A stretch of 64,000 bases of DNA from an uncultured Paracoccaceae bacterium. Its GTDB lineage: Bacteria > Pseudomonadota > Alphaproteobacteria > Rhodobacterales > Rhodobacteraceae. Shown here one piece after another: positions 35,226 to 44,729 of this stretch. The first letter of the stretch is position 1, and each line of letters begins with the position of its first letter. The notes beneath the pieces are model-generated. The model had not been told where the DNA came from. It did not search any database and was given only the letters and a program-made list of their open reading frames with translations. A program made the position numbers and the translations under genes. The stretch is taken from positions 248,001-312,000 of the forward strand of contig CANLQK010000007.1 in the NCBI GenBank assembly GCA_947493255.1, written 5' to 3'.

Positions 35226-36560
35226 TTAACCAAGGCTGGGGTCATCACCCTCTACGTCTCTGACAATGTTCTGCGCGGTCTGCCTCGTTTCCGGATCGAT
35301 ATCGTGCCGCGTCAGGAATGCCCGGACTGTGCTGATATGTTCGTCCAATCGGAAGATACGCGCAAAGAGGTTGCTTTCCACGAACGCGAGGCGTTTGGCG
35401 AGCCTTACGATCTGTGTCCGGAGTTTGGGTGGCGCAGCTTTCATCGGTTTCAGATCCTGCATTGTCGTTTGTCCGGTCTCTGGCTCATAGCTGAGCGTTT
35501 CATTCTCGGCCTCGGACAAGACGGTTTCGATTGCTGTTACACCGGCTTCATAGGAGTCTTTAGCCCGTCTCGCCGCTGCCGCTTGTTCCTGCGCGTGCTT
35601 CCGTTCCGCTCTCACAGCGTTCTTTTCTTTTTCAATAGCCTCGGCCTCAAACGCCAATGTCGCTGCTAGTCTGACCTGGCGTGCCTCCAACGCTTCGATT
35701 TCTTCAGCCATCTGCGCCTGCTTCTTTTCCAGCCTTTGTCTATAGGTCTCTTTTCGTTTGATTTCTCTTTCCGTCAGTTCCGTCTTCATCTCCAACTTCG
35801 CCAGGTGTCTTTTGGTTTTTTCCACTGACGCCTTCTGTTCATTGATCTCTTCTTCCTTTGCCGCGATCTCCGCTTCCAGCGCGGCTTTCTCTTGGGGCAA
35901 GTCTTCGTGCAATTGCTTCACCGTCCGGTGAAGCGTGTCCGGGTAATCTGCCCCTGCCTTCAGCCGATCCTTCTTCTTGTTGCCGCGTTGGATTTCCGGC
36001 GCATAGCGCTGCATAACTTCAGCCGCCAAGCCTTGGATCTTGGATAGGTCACTTAGCTTTGTCGCGTCGCTAAGTGGTTCACCGTCGTCGTTGTACGCCC
36101 GCATCGTGAAATGCGCGTGGATTGCGGTTTCGTCCAAGTGGACGACCAGCGCTTCCAGCGATGTGCTCAAGAGTGCTGCGACCTCATGAGCCAGTTCCGT
36201 GAACGCACGATCTTGGGCCTCGTCCGGCAACCGATTGAACACGTCCTGAGCCTTGTGGCCGAATGTGATGACACCCACGGTCACCACCGCCGCATTCAAT
36301 TTCATCCTACGGGTGCGACCCGCACGCATCCGCAGGACTTCGTTCTCGCGTTGAATGTCCGGTAATGGACGCAGCACCATAAGATGCCGGTTCAGATGTG
36401 TACGGTCGCCATCCACATAGGCAGGTTGCGCCCCGATCCGAAAATCATGCCGACGCTGGAACTTTGCCTTCGACATTGGTTTTGGCTCAATGCGGACGGA
36501 CACCGCATTCGGGTTGGAGTCTTTGGCGTCTGGGCGGGTCTTGGGTTTTGTATTTGTCAT
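35226..36560 (-). CDS. MobV/Pre-type relaxase-like mobilisation protein
   Basis: 444 residues. The N-terminal RHDFRIGAQPAYVDGDRTHLN block and the HLDETAIHAHFTM motif (about residue 160) resemble the three-His metal site of plasmid recombination/mobilisation (Pre/Mob) enzymes. Residues about 220-340 form a long charged coiled coil, as in that family. It would nick DNA at an origin of transfer. The start is uncertain: ATG 36584 is in frame and 24 bases upstream. It lies between the AAA+ and integrase genes. Confidence 0.7.
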   Translation of the reverse strand: MTNTKPKTRPDAKDSNPNAVSVRIEPKPMSKAKFQRRHDFRIGAQPAYVDGDRTHLNRHLMVLRPLPDIQRENEVLRMRAGRTRRMKLNAAVVTVGVITFGHKAQDVFNRLPDEAQDRAFTELAHEVAALLSTSLEALVVHLDETAIHAHFTMRAYNDDGEPLSDATKLSDLSKIQGLAAEVMQRYAPEIQRGNKKKDRLKAGADYPDTLHRTVKQLHEDLPQEKAALEAEIAAKEEEINEQKASVEKTKRHLAKLEMKTELTEREIKRKETYRQRLEKKQAQMAEEIEALEARQVRLAATLAFEAEAIEKEKNAVRAERKHAQEQAAAARRAKDSYEAGVTAIETVLSEAENETLSYEPETGQTTMQDLKPMKAAPPKLRTQIVRLAKRLAFVESNLFARIFRLDEHISTVRAFLTRHDIDPETRQTAQNIVRDVEGDDPSLG

Positions 36561-36692
36561 GGGACAAGCATCCGCGCCCTTCATGAAAGTTCAAAACCAT
36601 TCCTAAATAAATTATGTTTGTCATATACTTAATGAAGGCCAACCAACCACATAACCTACTCGGCATAACTGAAGTTATCCCGCTCCGGCGAA

Positions 36693-36795
36693 GGGACGTT
36701 GCCCCTTTCAAAACCCCACCAAAAGGACGCGTTGCTCCCTTTGGAAACCCAGAACCAAGGGTTGCTGCGCCCCTTTGGAAACCCATGCTGCCCCT
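36693..36795. repeat. Three imperfect direct repeats of about 33 bp between relaxase and integrase genes
   Basis: Each unit contains GTTGC(n)CCCTTT(n)(n)AAACCC (starting near 36697, 36730 and 36761). They sit in the 224-bp gap just upstream of the relaxase-like gene, where an origin of transfer or protein-binding repeats would be expected. Confidence 0.5.
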
Positions 36796-36808
36796 GAATG
36801 GGCGGATT

Positions 36809-38650
36809 CTACTTCATCGCATTCAACCAAGCGTCGGCTGGTACTTGGTTCACGACAGGCGCCAGCTTTTCGAGGATTTGATCTCGGAAATCGATCATCT
36901 TGCGATACCGGCCATCTGTTTCATCTTGGTGTTTATGACCGACCAAATCTTTAACCAGTTCTTTCGGCACATCCGTGTCGTGGCGTAATACCGAGATGAA
37001 ACGATGCCGGAAGCTGTGGAATGTCCGGCGTTGCGCGCGTTCACCGAGCTGGCTGTCCGTGATAGGTTTCCACTTCCCGTAGAACACATCGCCAAAGCTG
37101 CCGTTCTCATTCTGCGGTTTTAGCTCAGGGAAAAGGTCAGTCTCACCGCGCTCTCTCAGGTCAACAACGTAATCATGGAAACCTAACGCTTCTAAAGCGT
37201 TATGTAATGGCACCAATCGCTCGGATGCTGCATTCTTGAGGCGCCGATTGTGGTTCTTCCGAATGTGGAGGTGCGGATGTTTATGCGTGAGGTCGATCTC
37301 ATCCAGCGTAATTCCCATGATCTCCTCGCGTCGCGTCCCTGTAACGCTGGCGACAATCGGAGCCCAAAAGAGACCGTCCTCAATGATCAACGCCCCCGCT
37401 TCATTGCGGCGCGTAGAGCTTCGACAGCCAGTCCAGACAGGATGCTGAGCGATATCCGCCATGTCGTTCTCTGAGAATGCCAGCCGTGCGCTTCGTTCAT
37501 CGTCATCACAGGGCTTGCGCAAACACGACAGGTCCAAGATTTCAGCAGGCTTTGTCCCACGTGATTTTGCGAATTTCAGAAAGCCCTGAAGCGCTGTCAC
37601 GTTCCGGTTGATCGTTGAAGGAGCAAGACCGACTTTATCCGCAGGAAGCTCCTCAGCACGCTCCAGGATCTCTTCCAATGTCCGGGCTTGGTCTTCTGGG
37701 CTTTTGCGATAGATCTTAGGCAGTCGCTCCAAAACGCTGATATAGTAGAACAAATCCTCCTGTCGCAGATCAGTCAGCTTTTCGACCTGTGTCGCTTCAA
37801 CAAACTGAGCCAAGATAGCGCGTTGCTGCGAGACATCTTTTGCAATCTTCTTTTGTTCGGCGGGGTCATTCACGGCGCGGTCTCGGCTGCCGATGTAGTC
37901 GGACACGATCGAGGTCAGGACTTCACTGTACCGTTTGTTATCTTTTTCCGGCGGGCGTTCCGGTGCGGCTTGAGGTTCGATCCTTTCCCTTGGGGCGATT
38001 TCCCAACTTGGGGCTAGAGTGTCTGCTGTCCGGCGGTCAGACCGCTCCAGGGCTTCTGCCTCTGCCAATAAACGTAATGAACTTACTTTGCGCAAAGCGA
38101 AGGTGTCGCAATCAGGAAGCCGCAAGGCAGTGTTAGCCATTGTCCGGCTTTCGTCGATGTAGGTTTGAGACGCGAACTCGCTCTTGGTAATCGCGACCTG
38201 TGCCCGGACATGGTCGATGTCACAGCTTGAAAACCCGTCCTTTTCTAGCTCAGCGATGTCGTCGGGAAAGAGATCGGCAGCGACTCCTCTGGCGGCCACG
38301 AGACGCGCGGCAACAGCGCGACCTCTTTCATCGAGATATCGCTGCCGCCAATCTTCTGGCGATGAGGCATCTGGCTCATAGTAGCGTTCTTCTTCGATTT
38401 TCTCGAGCTCACGCACGACCAAATCAGACAAGAAGCGCTGGGCCTCTGCTTGAGTGATCCGCTGGCTCTTCATGCGGCTTATACAGGTCGCGAAACCAGC
38501 GTTTACAAGGTTTGCCAGAATCTTGGCTGTGGAAAACTTTGGAGTCCGGAGGCTGATCTGCAGGTAAGACGTCTGAGAAACCCAAGCGGGTAGGCGCCTT
38601 CGCCAAACGTAGATCGCACCACGGCGGGTTACATAATTTAAGCTGGCCAT
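36809..38650 (-). CDS. Tyrosine recombinase (site-specific integrase)
   Basis: 613 residues. An N-terminal DUF6538-like start (RRGAIYVWRRRLPAW), a long helical arm, a SAM-like core-binding domain (about 270-380) and a C-terminal catalytic domain. Catalytic residues: Arg in TGTRREEIMG, His-x-x-Arg in HSFRHRF, and GHKHQDETDGRY with the nucleophile Tyr. ATG 38650 has GGGGAAG upstream; the frame is open 25 codons further. It lies 150 bp from attachment-like copy 2 and is the likely integrase of this island, acting at the tRNA-Gln 3' end. Confidence 0.88.
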   Translation of the reverse strand: MASLNYVTRRGAIYVWRRRLPAWVSQTSYLQISLRTPKFSTAKILANLVNAGFATCISRMKSQRITQAEAQRFLSDLVVRELEKIEEERYYEPDASSPEDWRQRYLDERGRAVAARLVAARGVAADLFPDDIAELEKDGFSSCDIDHVRAQVAITKSEFASQTYIDESRTMANTALRLPDCDTFALRKVSSLRLLAEAEALERSDRRTADTLAPSWEIAPRERIEPQAAPERPPEKDNKRYSEVLTSIVSDYIGSRDRAVNDPAEQKKIAKDVSQQRAILAQFVEATQVEKLTDLRQEDLFYYISVLERLPKIYRKSPEDQARTLEEILERAEELPADKVGLAPSTINRNVTALQGFLKFAKSRGTKPAEILDLSCLRKPCDDDERSARLAFSENDMADIAQHPVWTGCRSSTRRNEAGALIIEDGLFWAPIVASVTGTRREEIMGITLDEIDLTHKHPHLHIRKNHNRRLKNAASERLVPLHNALEALGFHDYVVDLRERGETDLFPELKPQNENGSFGDVFYGKWKPITDSQLGERAQRRTFHSFRHRFISVLRHDTDVPKELVKDLVGHKHQDETDGRYRKMIDFRDQILEKLAPVVNQVPADAWLNAMK

Positions 38651-38798
38651 TTCAACTTCCCCTCGGATTCGAAGGTGCCGAAATTCTAGTTCGCAAACCG
38701 AGCGAGATGCATAGACGAGATGCACCTAAGAGATGCAGCTGGGAATCAACTCCCAAAACGCGCATCGCGACTCAATTAAATCAATGAGTTCGAAGAGA

Positions 38799-38825
38799 GC
38801 TGGCTGGGATGGTAGGATTCCCAGC
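38799..38825. other. Attachment-site-like repeat of the tRNA-Gln 3' end (copy 2)
   Basis: Bases 38799-38820 are identical to 46838-46859 (22 bp spanning the tRNA 3' end). With the following bases, the core becomes GCTGGGA-N9-TCCCAGC (38803-38825), a perfect inverted repeat of the kind bound by tyrosine recombinases. In the tRNA itself the right arm is absent. Confidence 0.8.
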
Positions 38826-39068
38826 GTGATAAACGTTGGTCGTTGTAAAGATATCGGGATAGGGGGGAGGAAGTTGGTAAACCTCAAATGCATCAGAAGA
38901 ATATACCGGCCCATAGCGGACTTTGGCATTGTGACTTACAGCTGCTTTGCAGCTTCCCTTAAACGGACCTTCAGCGCCATCATTTCTCACATAGCGAAGA
39001 CGACCCCTTAGGGGCACGGAGCTTCAATGTTCGAGTTTCTGACAGAAACAACTGGGCACTCTTCGTTT

Positions 39069-42000
39069 CTATTCCGCAACGATCAATGCTGCGCGCTCCT
39101 GTTGCAAGCGGTGGGATGATGCGCCCGGTTGCGCGCCCCAGACGGCGATCCATCGGTAGAATACGGGAGTCAGGAACAGGGTGAATACCGTTGCGAAGCC
39201 GAGCCCGCCGACGATGACCCAACCGACCGCAATACGCGCCTCTGCGCCTGCCCCGGAAGACAGGACGAGGGGCAGCCCGCCAAAGACAGTGGAGACCATC
39301 GTCATCATCACGGGCCGGATGCGCAGCCGCAGGGCTTCGCGAATGGCGCTGTCGATATCTTGGCCTGCCTCTCGAAGTTGGTTGGCAAATTCGACGAGTA
39401 GAATGCCGTTTTTCGCCATGACGCCGATTAGCAGGACCAAGCCGATCTGGCTGTAGTAGTTCAGCGAGCCACCAGTGATCGAAATCGCAAGAAGCGCTGC
39501 GGCAAGGCCGAAAGGAACCGTCAGCATGATCACTACAGCGCTCGCGATGCTTTCGAACTGCGCGGCGAGAACGAGGAACACCACGATCGCCGCCACGCCG
39601 AACACCATATACATGCCCGACTGGCTATCGCCCAGCGAAGCCGCCTCGCCTGTATAGACGATGCCCATCCCTTCGGGCAGGGCCTCAGTGGCAAGCTCTG
39701 CAACGCGGGCGACGGCCGTGCCGAGATCTACACCACCCGGAAGGTTGGCCTGAACAGAGACCGCCAAGGTGCCGCCCTGACGCTCAATCGTGGATTGGCT
39801 GACCGCCGGGCTCAGGGTTGCTGTTGCGGATAGGGGCACATATTCGCCACTGGGTAGGCGAAGTTGAATGTCCTCAAGATCGTTAGGATCGTTGATGGGC
39901 GGGCCACCGGGGACCACGCGGACATCAGTTTCTGTATCATCGACAAACACGCTAACTGCGACGGAGCCTTGGGTCAGAGCGCTGATCGTACGGGTGATAT
40001 CAGCCTCGCTGAGGCCAAAGACGCCAGCCATGTCGTGATCCACAGTAACCTCATACTGGGCCTGCACGCTGTCGCCTGAAACCTGTGGGTTCGAGAAGGT
40101 GTCGTCTTGGGCCATGGCCGCCACGAGCGCGTCTGCTGCCACGGTCATTTCGTCGAGATTGGTTCCACTGACCGCGAAAGTGAGCCCGTTTCCGCCGCCG
40201 CGAATGTTCAGGCTGTTGGGTGAAATCGCGAAGACCTGCACGCCCGGCACCTTTGAGAGCATGCCGTTGATCGGCCCCATAAGCTCTTGTTGAGACCAGT
40301 CCCGATCCGCCCAATCAGGCAAGCGCGCAATGATGAACGCGGTCGTCCCATTGCCGATGCCGATGATGCTTTGAACCGTGGTGATTTGGCCGCTGTCCTG
40401 AAACGGCGCGAGGATGTCTTCGATCTGGGTGATTTGGGAGTCGAGGTATTCGGCCGTTGTATCGGACGCGCCGCGTGCCTGAATGAGAAAGAACCCACGA
40501 TCCTCTGTCGGTGTAATCGTTGATGAAAGCGTGCCAGCTGCGCCCAGTGCAATCAGCGCGAACCCGAACGCGACAGCCAGTACGAGCAGAGGCGAGCGAA
40601 TGGCGCGGTCTGTTACCCAGTCAAACCCGCGCGCCAATCGGGTCGGCGCGCGCGCGGTCACCGGTTGGGTGTCGGTCAGCTTGCCCGGATCCAAGAGGGC
40701 GGCCAAGACAGGGGCCATCGTCAACGCAGCAATCGAAGAGAGCGTAACGGCGAAGGCCAGCACAAAGCCGAATTCGCTGAACACGCCGCCCGCTTGTCCG
40801 GGCAGAAATGAAATCGGAATGAACACGGCTGCGAGCGTCGCTGTTGTCGAAATAACCGCGAAGAACACCTCATTAGTGCCAGCGGCAGCAGCGGCGAAGG
40901 CGCCCATGCCCTCTTTGCGTTTGCGCACGATGTTTTCCACCACAACGATGGCATCATCCACGACCATCCCTGTTGCCAAGACGAGGGCCAAAAGGCTGAT
41001 TGTGTTGATCGAAAACCCTGTCAGCCAGATCGCTGCAACAGTGCCAACCAATGCAACGGGGATGGTGACAGCGGGGATGAGGGTCGCGCGTGGGGAGCGC
41101 AAGAAAGCGAAGATAACAAGGATCACGATCCCTGTCGCCATGCCGATGGATTTGATGACCTCGGTCAACGCACCTTCGATAAAAATACCATCATCGCTGG
41201 TGACGACCAATTCCACGCCCTCGGGGAGGATGTCGCGTAGCTCTTCTACGGCCTCTTGCACCGCGAGGGAAATTTCCAGGGTGTTGCCTTCGGATTGGCG
41301 GGTGATGTCCAGCCCGATGGCCGTCTGCCCGTTGACGCGGGTTGCGACGTCGGTGTCTTCGGGCAGCAATTGAACAAGCGCGACATCTCCAACACGTGTG
41401 GTGGTGTCGATCAGAATTTGCCCGATGCTGTCGACAGTGACATCTGCATTCCCAACCTGAAGGGCAATTGTCTGTGCATCTGTTTCCAGTGCGCCCAAAG
41501 GGGTGTCATCGCGCAGATCGGCAAGGGCCTCTGTAACGTCAAAAACCGTCAATCCGCGACTAAGCAAAAGACGGTCGTCGAGTGTGACGCGAAATTCGTT
41601 CGAGCGATCGCCACGGGTTGTGACCTCGGCAATACCATCAATAAGGGTCAGCCGGTCATAAATTGGGCCTTCAGCGAGGGTGGTCAATTCATCAAGGCTG
41701 GCATCGCCGAGCACCGCCAGTCGAATGATCGCGCTCGCGTTGCTGTCGGACTTGGAAACGGAGGGATCATCGTCAAGGTCATCGGGAAGCTGGCGTGTGG
41801 TGGCAGACACGATTTCGCGGGCCTCGTTGGCGGCCACATCTATATCGGTGCCATCTGACAGGTCGATCGTGATGCTGCTCGTTCCGGTGCTTGAGCTGGA
41901 TTCGATGTAGGACAGACCTTCGAGCGCGCTCAGCGCGTCCTCCAGCACTTGCGTGATTTCCTGATCGACCGTCGCGGGTGTCGCGCCTTCATATGTGGTG

Positions 42001-42173
42001 CGGATTGAAAGTACCGGCTGATCGACATCGGGCATTTCCCGCACGTCTACTGAAATCAATGCGGTCAAGCCTGCAATAAGGATCAAGAGGTTGACGACGA
42101 AACCGAAGATTGGCCGTGCGACAAACAGGTCAGCAAAGCCGGAAGCCGCTCGTTGGATGCTGGGCGCCTTCAT
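39069..42173 (-). CDS. RND multidrug efflux pump inner-membrane subunit
   Basis: 1034 residues, full length for the HAE1/AcrB family, with 12 expected transmembrane helices. The N-terminal FARPIFGFVVNLLILIAG-like helix, the proton-relay GMVVDDAIVVVEN segment with its Asp pair (about residue 398), and the repeat of the periplasmic porter domains are present. It expels hydrophobic compounds using proton flow, with the adaptor encoded upstream. Overlaps the adaptor gene by 4 bases. No outer-membrane channel gene is nearby, so a TolC encoded elsewhere is presumably used. Confidence 0.9.
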   Translation of the reverse strand: MKAPSIQRAASGFADLFVARPIFGFVVNLLILIAGLTALISVDVREMPDVDQPVLSIRTTYEGATPATVDQEITQVLEDALSALEGLSYIESSSSTGTSSITIDLSDGTDIDVAANEAREIVSATTRQLPDDLDDDPSVSKSDSNASAIIRLAVLGDASLDELTTLAEGPIYDRLTLIDGIAEVTTRGDRSNEFRVTLDDRLLLSRGLTVFDVTEALADLRDDTPLGALETDAQTIALQVGNADVTVDSIGQILIDTTTRVGDVALVQLLPEDTDVATRVNGQTAIGLDITRQSEGNTLEISLAVQEAVEELRDILPEGVELVVTSDDGIFIEGALTEVIKSIGMATGIVILVIFAFLRSPRATLIPAVTIPVALVGTVAAIWLTGFSINTISLLALVLATGMVVDDAIVVVENIVRKRKEGMGAFAAAAAGTNEVFFAVISTTATLAAVFIPISFLPGQAGGVFSEFGFVLAFAVTLSSIAALTMAPVLAALLDPGKLTDTQPVTARAPTRLARGFDWVTDRAIRSPLLVLAVAFGFALIALGAAGTLSSTITPTEDRGFFLIQARGASDTTAEYLDSQITQIEDILAPFQDSGQITTVQSIIGIGNGTTAFIIARLPDWADRDWSQQELMGPINGMLSKVPGVQVFAISPNSLNIRGGGNGLTFAVSGTNLDEMTVAADALVAAMAQDDTFSNPQVSGDSVQAQYEVTVDHDMAGVFGLSEADITRTISALTQGSVAVSVFVDDTETDVRVVPGGPPINDPNDLEDIQLRLPSGEYVPLSATATLSPAVSQSTIERQGGTLAVSVQANLPGGVDLGTAVARVAELATEALPEGMGIVYTGEAASLGDSQSGMYMVFGVAAIVVFLVLAAQFESIASAVVIMLTVPFGLAAALLAISITGGSLNYYSQIGLVLLIGVMAKNGILLVEFANQLREAGQDIDSAIREALRLRIRPVMMTMVSTVFGGLPLVLSSGAGAEARIAVGWVIVGGLGFATVFTLFLTPVFYRWIAVWGAQPGASSHRLQQERAALIVAE

Positions 42174-43324
42174 GTGGGTTCCTGACCTGATTGCGGTGGC
42201 AGAGCGTTCGCGTCCGTAATGGCTGCACCTGGCCGCAGCTTATGCGCGCCTTCCGTGATGATCATGGTGCCGGCTGGCAGATCAACGTCGAGCCAGACGT
42301 TCTCGTCGCGGCGATGCAGGATCGTAACCGGAGTGCTCTGTGCCTTGCCGTCATCCTCGAACCAAATGCTCGCACCATCTCGTGACCATGTGATCGCCGT
42401 TGTCGGTACTACCAAAAGTGGATCACTGAGATTATTGAGCCACGCAGTGAAGGTCATGCCCGGCCAGAGGACACCATCGGGATTTTGGACGCGGGCCTGC
42501 ACCGTTACGCTGCGTGTGACGTCATCGATACGGCTGTCGAATGAAGTGATCTCACCCTCAAAAATCCGACCGGTGAGGGATGGCGTTTCAAGGGCAACGT
42601 CGCGCCCGAGTGACAAAAAGCCGACAGAGCGTTCCGGAAGTTCGAATTCGACAAGCAAGGCGTCGGAATTGTCGATGGTCGCAATCGGTGTGTTGGCGGT
42701 CAGATAGTCCCCGACATTCACATCGCTAAGCCCGATTTTGCCGGAGATACGCGCGCGGATCGTAAGGTCTTCTAACGCGAGCTCGGCCTGCGCGACAGCG
42801 GCTTGCGCAAGCCGCTCTGCCAGTTGCGCCTCGGCGAGCGTTACATTCGTAACTGTCAGGTTTCCCGATTGCTGCAAGCTTTCGTAGCGCTCGACAGTGG
42901 CGGTGGCTTGTTCCAACTCGCTCTGCGCGGTTTCGAGGGACAAAGTGGCAGTGCGCGCGTCAAGCTGCACGAGGACATCCCCCTGCGTGACCTGAGCGTT
43001 TGGCGTCAAAGAGGCCTCAACAATTCGGCCCGAAACGTCAGCCGTCACCGTGGCGCGCTGGATCGCTTCTGAGCTGCCGACAGCGCGGAACGTGTCCTCA
43101 AAGGGCTGAATGTCCAATGCCGTCAGCACAACAGTCGTTCCACCTGCGCCCGGAAATCCGCCTGGCCTACCTGGAGGTCCGCCTCTGGGCGGACCGCCTT
43201 GAGCTTGTGCCGCGGGTGTTGTGTCGTCCGCACCTGTCGGTCCTGCGCCTGGAACACCGAAAGACCAAAAGTAAGCGCCCGCAACAATGGCGAGTGAAGC
43301 ACTAATATAGAGAATCTTTTTCAT
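42170..43324 (-). CDS. RND efflux periplasmic adaptor (membrane fusion protein)
   Basis: 384 residues. N-terminal membrane anchor (about 5-22), then a Gly/Pro-rich linker (about residues 43-60), a lipoyl half-motif GRIVEASLTPNAQVTQGDVL, a coiled-coil hairpin (about 120-170) and beta-barrel parts (GKIGLSDVNVGDYL). ATG 43324 overlaps the TetR stop as ATGA; the longer frame lies in the TetR gene. It bridges the pump to the outer-membrane channel. Confidence 0.88.
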   Translation of the reverse strand: MKKILYISASLAIVAGAYFWSFGVPGAGPTGADDTTPAAQAQGGPPRGGPPGRPGGFPGAGGTTVVLTALDIQPFEDTFRAVGSSEAIQRATVTADVSGRIVEASLTPNAQVTQGDVLVQLDARTATLSLETAQSELEQATATVERYESLQQSGNLTVTNVTLAEAQLAERLAQAAVAQAELALEDLTIRARISGKIGLSDVNVGDYLTANTPIATIDNSDALLVEFELPERSVGFLSLGRDVALETPSLTGRIFEGEITSFDSRIDDVTRSVTVQARVQNPDGVLWPGMTFTAWLNNLSDPLLVVPTTAITWSRDGASIWFEDDGKAQSTPVTILHRRDENVWLDVDLPAGTMIITEGAHKLRPGAAITDANALPPQSGQEPT

Positions 43325-43926
43325 GATCGCGCCTCGTTTTTGTGAGTAGAAGCTAGAATTTCCGCCGCATTGGTCACTCCGTCCCAGACAACATCCAAAG
43401 CCGCGGCAAGAGTTAGGTCTTTTTCTTTTTGCCAAAGAAAAATCGTCGCTCTTATCGCGTCGGTGACATTCGCCGCGAGCGATACCGCCGATTGACGGTT
43501 GTCCAGACGCGCCAATAGCGCGTCCTTGAGCAAGCGACGCTCTGCCACAAGGATGCCTTCAAGGATGCCGCGTGCTTTGTCATTTGAGCGCAAAACGTGC
43601 CCGACCATCCGAATAATGTCTTCTCTTTCGGACAAAGCGGCGATTTGACTGTCCAAAAACTGCTTGAGGTCGGTGGCCAATGGCCCTGTGCCATCGCGCA
43701 AGGCGGCCATTTGGGAATCAGTGAACGCAGGCGGATGCCCGATCGCTGCGGCTTCCTTGTTGGGGTAGTAGTTGAAGAACGTTCTTGTGCTGATGCCCGA
43801 TTTCGCTGCGATCTCATCAGTCGTCACACTGTCGAGACCGTTTTCCATGGCTAATTTCAGGGTTTCCTTCTGAATTTGAAACCCTGTTTCTTGTCGTCTT
43901 TTCTCTCGTAACGAAAGCGTCATCAT
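43321..43926 (-). CDS. TetR family repressor of the RND pump
   Basis: 201 residues. Helix-turn-helix VTTDEIAAKSGISTRTFFNY at about residues 34-53. It is the first gene of the three-gene unit TetR, adaptor, pump, all coupled by 4-base overlaps. Two TTGC-N7-GCAA sites just upstream are the likely operators. It probably senses a pump substrate. Confidence 0.85.
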   Translation of the reverse strand: MMTLSLREKRRQETGFQIQKETLKLAMENGLDSVTTDEIAAKSGISTRTFFNYYPNKEAAAIGHPPAFTDSQMAALRDGTGPLATDLKQFLDSQIAALSEREDIIRMVGHVLRSNDKARGILEGILVAERRLLKDALLARLDNRQSAVSLAANVTDAIRATIFLWQKEKDLTLAAALDVVWDGVTNAAEILASTHKNEARS

Positions 43927-43934
43927 TCTAAACC

Positions 43935-43967
43935 TTGCATAGTCTGCAAATTTTGCATACCGAGCAA
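43935..43967. promoter_or_regulatory. Paired TetR operators upstream of the efflux unit
   Basis: TTGCATAGTCTGCAA (43935-43949) and TTGCATACCGAGCAA (43953-43967), both TTGC-N7-GCAA, spaced 18 bp. They lie 9 bp from the TetR start and between divergent genes, so they could also control the DUF1499 gene. Confidence 0.6.
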
Positions 43968-44001
43968 ATAAGAGCGTTGCAAGTCAAGGATTGGAGAGAC
44001 A

Positions 44002-44700
44002 ATGAAACATTTAGGAAAGATCGCCCTGCTGGTCGCCGTAATCGGGGCAAGTGCTGCGGCATTGATAGTTTTCGGGGCACGTTTAGGGTTGTGGGAACCG
44101 ATCACGGGTTTCGGGCTTTACCGGACTTGGTTCAATCGTTTGGCAATGCTTGTCGCGGCTGTGGGGGCTGTGGTGTTGGTCATCCAACTTCTCCGCAAGG
44201 ATAAGGGGCAGGCCATCTTGTCTGGTATTGCGGCCGCAATTGGTGTGGCAATGTTGGCGCCGATGATTTCATCCACGATCAATCCCCCCGTGCGTGGGGC
44301 CCCGATCAACGACATTACAACCGACACTGCCAATCCTTTGGCATTTTTGGTTTCTGAAACTCCAAAACCCTATGGCGGTGCAGAGGTGGCCGAGACACAG
44401 GCACGGGCTTATCCGGATATCTCACCACTGTTCACTGATCTTGATGCGGATGCAGCCTATGCGCGCGCCTTGGCCTTGGCCAATGACTTGAGCTGGGAGA
44501 TCGTCGCCGAGGACGCGGAAAATCACCGCTTTGAGGCAATCGCCCGTACATCTGTTTTCTATTTCGAAGATGATGTCGTGGTCGTAGTCACACCACAAGA
44601 CGAGGGAAGCCGCGTAGACATGCGTAGCGTGTCCCGTGTTGGCCGAAGCGATCAAGGCGTCAACGCTGCCCGAATTCGGGACTTTCAAGAACAATTCTGA
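44002..44700 (+). CDS. DUF1499 family membrane protein
   Basis: 232 residues. Three N-terminal hydrophobic helices (about 5-27, 43-63, 71-92) and a soluble C-terminal DUF1499 domain with DISPLFTDLDADAAYARALALA, RFEAIARTSVFYFEDDVVV and SRVDMRSVSRVGRSDQGVNA. Function of the family is unknown. It diverges from the efflux repressor gene with the paired operators between them. Confidence 0.8.
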   Translation: MKHLGKIALLVAVIGASAAALIVFGARLGLWEPITGFGLYRTWFNRLAMLVAAVGAVVLVIQLLRKDKGQAILSGIAAAIGVAMLAPMISSTINPPVRGAPINDITTDTANPLAFLVSETPKPYGGAEVAETQARAYPDISPLFTDLDADAAYARALALANDLSWEIVAEDAENHRFEAIARTSVFYFEDDVVVVVTPQDEGSRVDMRSVSRVGRSDQGVNAARIRDFQEQF

Positions 44701-44729
44701 TCCAACCCGTGATACGAAAGGAAAGACCT

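Larger units (their letters stand above)
203..38820. mobile_element. Integrated genomic island next to tRNA-Gln, carrying C-N compound catabolism genes
   Basis: The segment is bounded by two direct copies of the tRNA-Gln 3' end. At its tRNA-proximal (right) end it carries an AAA+ ATPase, a relaxase-like gene and a tyrosine recombinase, all on the minus strand, with the recombinase start about 150 bp from the right repeat. The cargo is almost entirely metabolic and regulatory. That this whole stretch moved as one unit is an inference; the left repeat has two mismatches, so the element may be old or composite. Confidence 0.6.

Noticed and set aside
35142..35669. 175-codon plus-strand frame
   Set aside because: It lies antisense to the relaxase-like gene, whose coiled-coil codon pattern leaves the opposite strand open; no family resemblance or ribosome site.
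40483..41373. 296-codon plus-strand frame
   Set aside because: Antisense to the RND pump gene, with a Ser/Thr/Ala-rich composition typical of shadow frames.
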